Assembly: GCA_019915135.1 (NCBI GenBank)
Contig: JAHLMK010000001.1
Span: forward strand, 310,001 to 374,000
Direction: 5' to 3'
Source of the DNA: Strobilurus pachycystidiatus
Taxonomy: Eukaryota; Basidiomycota; Agaricomycetes; Agaricales; Physalacriaceae
DNA: 64,000 nucleotides
The translations under genes were made by a program, and so were the position numbers. Of the stretch, positions 57,674-64,000 are shown piece by piece; position 1 is the first letter of the stretch, and each line of letters starts with the position of its first letter. The notes beneath the pieces were generated by a model, which was not told the DNA's origin, ran no database searches, and saw only the letters and a list, made by a program, of their open reading frames with translations.

Positions 57674-59749
57674 CTACTTCGACAAATCATCACTCTCCCA
57701 ATGATTATAACTCATGGCAGTGCGATCCGCGCTCATCACACGCCCATACTCAAGGAGCAGGCGATAATTGTACGCCGTCATGTCCTCCTTCCTCCAAAAC
57801 CCCTTCGTCCACTCCCTCCCTTTCATCGCAATCTCCTTCCCAAGATCCGAATGCCCGCCCTCCCCACTCAGCCCACCCCGAAACCACGCCAACGAATCCC
57901 ACAAATCCGACAAATCCGTCTGCACGGGCACGTAGTGCGCCCACTCCTGCGCGCGATCCAGCCACCACTCCGGGTAGACAGTACTCTTGAAGATGAGCGA
58001 GCGCGACTCCATGAGCCGACGGAAGCGCGAGCTCCACCCATTCCCGTCGATGTCCAGGATGTACTTGTAGCGATACGTCTCCTCAGGTGTGTGCGGAATA
58101 GCGTGGAACGGATACAGCTTGGCGAGGTCCGTGCAGGCTGGCTCTTCGCATTCCGCTGGCGACGCTACGAAGGCCATGTCCAACATCGCCGGTGCCCATC
58201 TGGCCTTCTCCACTGCGACCACCTCCCTCTGCTTCTTTCCGTCTCTCCACTCCAATACCGAGAGGTTCTTCTCCAAGTCCCTCGTCGCCCAATCCATCAT
58301 CCTCGCCCGATGGCTCAGCCACCACTCATGGTCGCTCCCATAGAAGATTCCCGTGTTCGTACCCCTCCACTCCAATCGCTCATCCCACTTCTCCTCCCAC
58401 TCAATGTCGTGCGCCTCCTCATAATCGACACGCCAAGCTGCCCGATGAGCGAAGGTGATATCCATGTGCATGGAGCTTGGGCTATACGAGAATGAGGGGA
58501 CAAGCAGCGATTTAGGGATGGGGCCTTGGTGCCAAGGAAGAAACTGCCCGTGCTGTCGCAGGATAGACGGATGCAGACAGGGATCCATGGCTTTGCGATG
58601 GTCAAAGATGAATGCCTTGGACGTAGGCGGCTGGGCTGGCTTCGTGAAGTCGATAGGGTCCTTCCATGCAGGGCTCATCGGGTCGCACGCACTGATCCAT
58701 CCGTGGTGCTTGGTGGAGATCTGAGTATTATACGCATCCATATCTACGAAAGCAATCAGTGTCACCTTCAGAAGGACATTCGCAACAAACTCACAAGTCC
58801 CCATCGCCGCATGGTCCAGCGCAGCCATGCGTGTTTCCCAGTCAAAGAACTGCTCCGGCTTATCGTCCAGGGAGAACACCGCCCTGAACGATGGCAAGTC
58901 CGCCTCGACGTCCTCCATGAGCTGCATCACATCGAGCGCTCCGTCGCTCATCAGCTCAAACGCGTCCTCCGGCAAAGATTCATTCAGCATTCTGATCAGG
59001 CCACTATCCTCCGTCTTCACGAGCGTGAAAGAATCCTGATGCGCTTCATACTCGAGCTGAACCTTGTTGAGGTCTTTCGGCGACATGCCCCAGAAAGGTG
59101 CAAGATCACGGTGAATCTGGTCGTACTCGTCTGGAAGCTGGACGTTGTGTTTCTCGATGTATGCCCACCTGAAACAATCTTAGCGATGAACAGGATGATA
59201 GAACGGGACACACCATTTATCGAAACCCTTTGGCGGACTCCTGTCGTACCGTCTCTCATACTCAACCGCCGCTTCATGGAGCGTCCGACTCGCCCGCCTC
59301 AATTTGGCATCCCACTTGCGCTGGGCATACGCGATCAACTCCGGTATGGGATGTCCCGCATCCGCGTCCATCGCCACTGCCAACAGACCATTCGACCGAA
59401 ACCGGTGTTGTTTCTGTCTCGAGTCCTTGTCTTTCTCCGTCTCTTTGCCGCCGCCTCCCAGCCCAAATCCCCAGTACGGCATGGGCAAATCATCCTTCTG
59501 TGGCGGCGTCATCTTGTTCCCAAATTCCTTCATTCGGCCCTTGCCTCTGTCGAGCGGTTTCTGCTCCTGTGGCCGGTCGTGGTGTACATAATTGAACGTG
59601 ATTGTCGTCGTGGTGGTGTCGTTTGACGTGCTGAAGAAGCCACGGGAGAGTATCGTAGCGACGACGAAAACGGCGAGGATGACTATAGCGAGGACCTGGC
59701 GCTGCGAGCCACGGTACGTGGGCTTGGCGTTGGGGAGAGAGGGTAGCAT
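57674..59749 (-). CDS. CAP10-type glycosyltransferase (GT90), type II membrane protein
   Basis: Exons 59749..59214, 59168..58795 and 58743..57674 give 659 residues. A short cytosolic tail is followed by one membrane segment at residues about 19-34 (VLAIVILAVFVVATIL), then a luminal stem and catalytic domain, the layout of Golgi transferases. The GT90/CAP10 signature is YKYILDIDGNGWSSRFRRLMESRSLIFKS, followed by YPEWWLDRAQEWAHYVPV and DLSDL. Family members transfer xylose or glucose in fungi and animals; the acceptor here is unknown. The 51-nt second intron has no stop and keeps the frame, so retention would only insert 17 residues. A TATA-like GATATAAAA lies directly before the ATG, which is odd if it is functional. 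Confidence 0.88.
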
Positions 59750-61761
59750 CTTTTATATCAACTTTCGGTAGGGAGCGCGTGAGCCGCGTAGTCAAAGGAT
59801 TCTGGATAAGTCGCGACAGGAGCTGAACGTTGAATACCTGCCTTTATCATGAACATACACCTTCAAATGAACAAACTGGGGGCACTCACACGAGGGGAAG
59901 AAGGAAAGAATGAAAAGGATTCCGTGCGGGCAAGGCCAGAGATCATAGAAGCGACAGAACGCCACCTAGGAAAGAAGCCGACATGTCGATCGGAGTCAAT
60001 CTGTTGCTGAATTGAGAGCAATAATTAGCTCAAGACGCCGAATGAGCTCTTGTTTGCACATACACTATCCTGACGGATATCAAGTAGATCCCCTTGTTTG
60101 GCATACACCGAAACAAATGTACGGGAACCATCAATATTGTATTTCAGAAAGCTGTTACCACGGGCAAAAATATGTGTTCGAAAACGACGAAGATCGACAC
60201 GAGCATGATTTCGCAAAGCGGCGGTTTGTTCAAGTCTTATCGCGGGGGAAGTTCTGATGAGGATAATATCCGGTTCGGAATGGCGAAAAGGACACATGGA
60301 AGCATTCTTCACTGCTCGGTTGCCGTGTATATGGCCCGGCTTCAATACAGCGATGACTGGAGACCTAAACGTCGCGTCAGAATAGATGTTTCAAAGGTGA
60401 TCATAACCCTTACCATTCGATTCAGCGCTCGTCGAAGCCCACCAAGCCATACGTTCTGCAGGTAGTCACGACATAATGACAGCTCTTCTGACAGGGACAG
60501 CATTGATTCGTCACGCCATGTTGTGCTTGCATATCCCTCCGCTATTCTCACCGAGCTCCAGACACGCACAAGTAGAGCTTCGAGGCGAAGATACATGGAG
60601 TGAGTTTCTCGGAAAATCCTTGCGCGTCGCCTACGTTGCTCAGAGCCTCAGACGCGAGGCAACTGTTAGAAAGGGATACAAAATCATGCAGAGAAATTCA
60701 ATCAGTCTATTCGGCGTTGAGCGGGAAAGACACGCACCTACGATAGTTCGTTGTCAGTGATTTACTGGTTGGTGTGCGCTGGAATAGGGAAGATGGCAAG
60801 GATCGAGGCCATTTCTACGGCGAGACCTGGGGGGCGATGCAGCCGTGGGGTGCAACGTCGCTGCCCCGAAAATTAGCATCAGCAAGGCTGGCCGAAGAGC
60901 GGACGCACCTGGCAGAACCCAGTCTTATAGCCTTAGGTTCCTCGCGTGGTCGTTTGTAGGGGAAGTACGCGGTGGCTCGAACAAAGTCGTCGTTGGCAGC
61001 CAATGCGGTGTATCGTCCTGGGCGAGAGCCATGCAAGAAATTGATTCCACGTATAGGACACTGGGCTGGCGGTCTCGGAAGTTGGCCGCCTGTTGTTGAT
61101 CATATGGGCTGCAACGCTTCGCATAATAGGTCCCATACGTACCAGGCTGGCTGCGACAACCCCCACATACTAGTTACGAGCATTGTCGACGTCAGGAGAG
61201 GCAGCGAGCGGATCAACGAAGCGAAGACTCAGACAATGAACATGAGTGTTCTGTCCAAGCCGAAAACGCACCCGGCCCAAGGTAAGCGAACCTTGCTTTG
61301 TTTGGGAAGTCCCGAATCCCGATGGCAGATGCCCGCCCAGCGGCGTCGGCCCTTGCGCCTCTCGGAGTTGGAGTATCTACTACCATCGTATTATTACCTC
61401 ACGTTCCATCTATTCGCAAGACCGAGGCAGTGGTGGCAATAAGTAAGCACTGGCACGCAGTAGCTGTGTTCGAACCAATGCGTAACAGTATAGTAGTAGT
61501 AGTAAGCGATGCTCTTCGAGTTTCTTCTCCCCGCGTGCCAGAATGAATATAAAGAGAGGCTAGGACACGCTCTGATGATAGCTGTTCATCTGGTTTGACG
61601 CTGAACTTCAAATTAAGAGGGGAAAGAGCCATCCTTGCGGAGAAAGTACGCTATGAGGGTTGAAAGCAAGTTCCATTGGAAACGGCCGCTACCGCATGAA
61701 TATCCCACGTACAAATCCCCGTCGAAACAAGGTACTTGATAGAACATTCATCAAGATATAT
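59750..61761. other. Intergenic, no supported gene
   Basis: Small frames on both strands, none with a family motif or splice chain. Short TAGTAG repeats occur near 61490-61502. Confidence 0.4.
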
Positions 61762-63225
61762 CTAGATATCATAGTCGAGGCTATCAAAGATATCATCCTG
61801 CGATTTGCAGTATCCGAATTCGAAGTCATACCCCAGATCAACCAACAGCCGCATTAGTTCTCGCTGATGTTCCTTCCGATCTCTGCTTTCGTAGGATGGT
61901 ACAAAAAGCCGACAAGAACTGAGACCCTGCTGGCGCTCTTTTCCAGCGGAGAACCGGCGCAAAAGAATTTCTCTCGTCCGTTCTAGCTGTTCTGCACCGA
62001 CAAGAAGGACAAGGTGCTTCAAATACGGCAAACTCCCTTCCAATGCCAGAAATTCCAGCAGCGGGGGGGAAAGGTCTCCTCCTGCCCGTTGACGCAGGAA
62101 AAGGCTAGTTAAGTGATGCCCGTATTTCTGGAGAATGGGAATGATCGAATGAGAAAATCCCGAAACGTATAGCTTTAACGATCGAAGAGAGCATGCCGAA
62201 CGGGCGAGAAATGGCTCTAGTCCCGAGGATGTGGGAAAGGAATAGTCGCCTACTGAGAGGTCAAGCGTCTGTAAACAAGGAGCGGTGAGTTGTCCGAGGA
62301 CAGAGTCTCCTCCTTTAATGCGAAGAGACGTAAGGCAATCGAGTTGGATGGGTTCCGTAGCCTCTATCTCGCTGTAGCAATGGAGTACGAGACGAACCAG
62401 TCTCGGGGTGCTGCATAATACGGAGTGGAAGGCGGTAGATGACCAACAAGTGAAGCACAAAGACGTCACAGATGGCAAAGAGGGTATCTCCACGCAAAAG
62501 AGCTCATCGTCGACGTCCATAATGACATTTCTCAGCAGTGTCTGAGGATACATGGAGAGCATCACCTGCGTGACCCATTCCCTAACGAGAGCCTCCTTGT
62601 CAGGGGAGGTGTATTTCGGTAATCGAACAGCTAGCTCGAGCTGTGATATAGGGAGATCCAGGTCGAGTGGAAAATGTGCCCATTGCCCCAGTCTGGGAGC
62701 TTCAGAGCCCAAATCAATACGGACACTTCGCGCACGAGGCAGCAGTCGCAGTATCCTTCCCATCATCGACTGCATTTCGCGATCACCTGCATCATGCGAT
62801 GGGTATCGCCATAACGTATCCGAATCGCCCGGTAGATCAAGCGAGATGTACAGAGGCACACTGCCGGACAACCTGATGTGTTCGTCGGTTCGCTCCCAAT
62901 GCGCCCGAACCTCCGTTTCATAGAGATCCGGAGTGGCAAACTGGAAGTCACTGTATTCGTCCGATGTGTTCAGAAACATAGCCCCTCGAAGGTCTATGCA
63001 GGCCCACAGACGCGGTTCGGAAAGTACAATCTGCCGCCAGAAGGGACAGGTACCCATGAGCACGAGCCGTTTACGACTGATGAGATCGAAAGGTCGGCGG
63101 AGGATGGACGTTGGGGAAACATCGTTGCTGATAGGGGGACGATAGGTAGGATCTGGGGAGAGCAGACCACAATGGTGAAGGAAGATGTGAGACCAGATCT
63201 CCAAGGGCAGACTGTACGCCGCCAT
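61762..63225 (-). CDS. F-box protein
   Basis: Single exon of 487 residues. The ATG at 63225 (MAAYSLPLEIWSHIFLHH) puts the F-box at the very N-terminus: LPLEIWSHIF, then RKRLVLMGTCPFWRQIVLSEPRLWACIDL. Irregular leucine-rich segments follow (ISQLELAVRLP, LDCLTSLRIKGG, APCLQTLDLSVG). Probable SCF substrate receptor by family. Confidence 0.85.
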   Translation of the reverse strand: MAAYSLPLEIWSHIFLHHCGLLSPDPTYRPPISNDVSPTSILRRPFDLISRKRLVLMGTCPFWRQIVLSEPRLWACIDLRGAMFLNTSDEYSDFQFATPDLYETEVRAHWERTDEHIRLSGSVPLYISLDLPGDSDTLWRYPSHDAGDREMQSMMGRILRLLPRARSVRIDLGSEAPRLGQWAHFPLDLDLPISQLELAVRLPKYTSPDKEALVREWVTQVMLSMYPQTLLRNVIMDVDDELFCVEIPSLPSVTSLCFTCWSSTAFHSVLCSTPRLVRLVLHCYSEIEATEPIQLDCLTSLRIKGGDSVLGQLTAPCLQTLDLSVGDYSFPTSSGLEPFLARSACSLRSLKLYVSGFSHSIIPILQKYGHHLTSLFLRQRAGGDLSPPLLEFLALEGSLPYLKHLVLLVGAEQLERTREILLRRFSAGKERQQGLSSCRLFVPSYESRDRKEHQRELMRLLVDLGYDFEFGYCKSQDDIFDSLDYDI

Positions 63226-63593
63226 TTCACTTCGTGCGACGTACACGGCGACGTAACTCAGTGAGGCGTTCTACCCTGAGCCGGAACAGTGAACATTGAA
63301 TGGTCTGGCGTCGGATTCAAACAGCAGCAAACAACCCTTTGGAGATCATTTCGAGCTTCTTTTGAACGCCCAGGCTGCCAAGACCAGTTCCAAGCCAGAA
63401 AAAATGTCGTTTCCATCTACGCATGACCCCGCATCCCCCACAACATGATATGGGCCCGCATGGTCCCTCTGATATGACGAATGCGGGCCAATACAGAAAC
63501 CTGGAAATTCGGAACGTTGCTTATCCTTCCGGTGGGCTATAACTTATAAGGTGGGCCCACATCATCGCGCTCGCGCTTCAGCCTCGAATTACC

Positions 63594-64000
63594 ATGTCCC
63601 AAGGTCGCGACTCTCGAAGCCCTAGCCTTTTCTCACAAGCGAAGACCAACGTCGGCGACCTCTTTAGGTGGAAAACTCGCGTTCGTGTGATTGACATACA
63701 CGGAGATGAGACGGTCGAATGGCAGTCTCCTGAACGCCGTAGGTCTTGGGCCTCTTGGCTCCTTGGTCGTGCTGGATCTGGACTGACTATGACCTGATAG
63801 TGCAAAACCCTATATCGCTCTTCGCGAAGCTAAGCCCGTTGAACTGGTTGTTTTTCATTGTGGGTTTAGCATCTTGGACTGCAGACGGTGAGCCGCGATC
63901 ATCATCTATCTGTTCTTGTCGCCTAACCATTCTTCCCAAAGCCCTCGATTTCCACACCCTCTCCATCAAGACGACGGAGTTCTCCAAGTACTACGATGTC
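63594..64000 (+). CDS. Jen1-like carboxylate transporter (MFS), 5' part only
   Basis: The start at 63594 (MSQGRDSRSPSLFSQAK) follows a TATA-like TTATAAGG at about 63545. The soluble N-terminus ends SWASWLL. Downstream, NPISLFAKLSPLNWLFFIVGLASWTAD (first membrane segment) joins, over a 53-54-nt intron after about 63890, to ALDFHTLSIKTTEFSKYYDV at the window edge. The W-x-x-DA-x-DF-x-x-x-S pattern is that of lactate/pyruvate permeases of the Jen1 type. The join between SWLL and NPIS is unresolved: it needs an intron of only about 31-35 nt ending at 63799, or hides a frameshift. The rest lies outside the window. Confidence 0.55.

Noticed and set aside
58526..59626. A 366-codon plus-strand frame, plus another at 57701-58495
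   Set aside because: Both are antisense to the GT90 glycosyltransferase, whose splicing and domains are convincing.

Overview
The window is nuclear DNA of a filamentous basidiomycete, most likely an Agaricomycete. Genes carry many short introns (mostly 45-62 nt, GT-AG, a few apparent GC-AG). The families present are typical of that class: RecQ-like helicases, DUF6589 proteins, DUF6535 membrane proteins, degenerate F-box proteins and a chromovirus-type Ty3 retrotransposon. Exon boundaries below were worked out by hand from splice signals, frame and family resemblance. For nearly all genes the spliced lengths close in frame.

Left part (1-13.4 kb): a RecQ-like helicase runs off the left edge and is divergently paired, about 110 bp apart, with a DUF6589 gene that carries a frameshift. 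A gamma-glutamylcyclotransferase-like (GGCT) gene follows. Next comes a 3.0-kb element bounded by long terminal inverted repeats (element I), with further inverted repeats nested inside it.

Mobile-element-rich middle (14-35 kb): two paralogous DUF6535 genes lie on the minus strand with related upstream regions. The first is split by a 2,005-bp element (element II) with about 80-bp terminal inverted repeats and a perfect 9-bp target duplication. Removing the element and one duplication restores the frame. Elements I and II share outermost bases and the same palindrome-rich end architecture, which suggests a Mutator-like, non-autonomous family. Between the two DUF6535 genes lies a 6,788-bp Ty3/chromovirus. 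Its 462-bp LTRs look identical, its target duplication is GCAAA, and it has a probable self-primer site of the Tf1 type. A cyclin-like gene and an unknown gene with a tandemly duplicated exon fill the rest.

Right part (35-64 kb): mostly ordinary genes. These are a FAN1 homologue whose four catalytic positions all appear replaced, an aldehyde dehydrogenase, two more GGCT-like paralogues, a short-chain dehydrogenase remnant, a divergent pair of cupin proteins (one resembling the Mif2/CENP-C cupin), three F-box proteins, an RRM-like protein with a probable mitochondrial presequence, a CAP10-type GT90 glycosyltransferase, and the start of a Jen1-like carboxylate transporter that leaves the window.

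No rRNA, tRNA, CRISPR array or origin could be supported. The most unusual signals are the palindromic TIR family and its clean insertion in a gene, the probable catalytically dead FAN1, the helicase-DUF6589 pair, and the retrotransposon's self-primer match.
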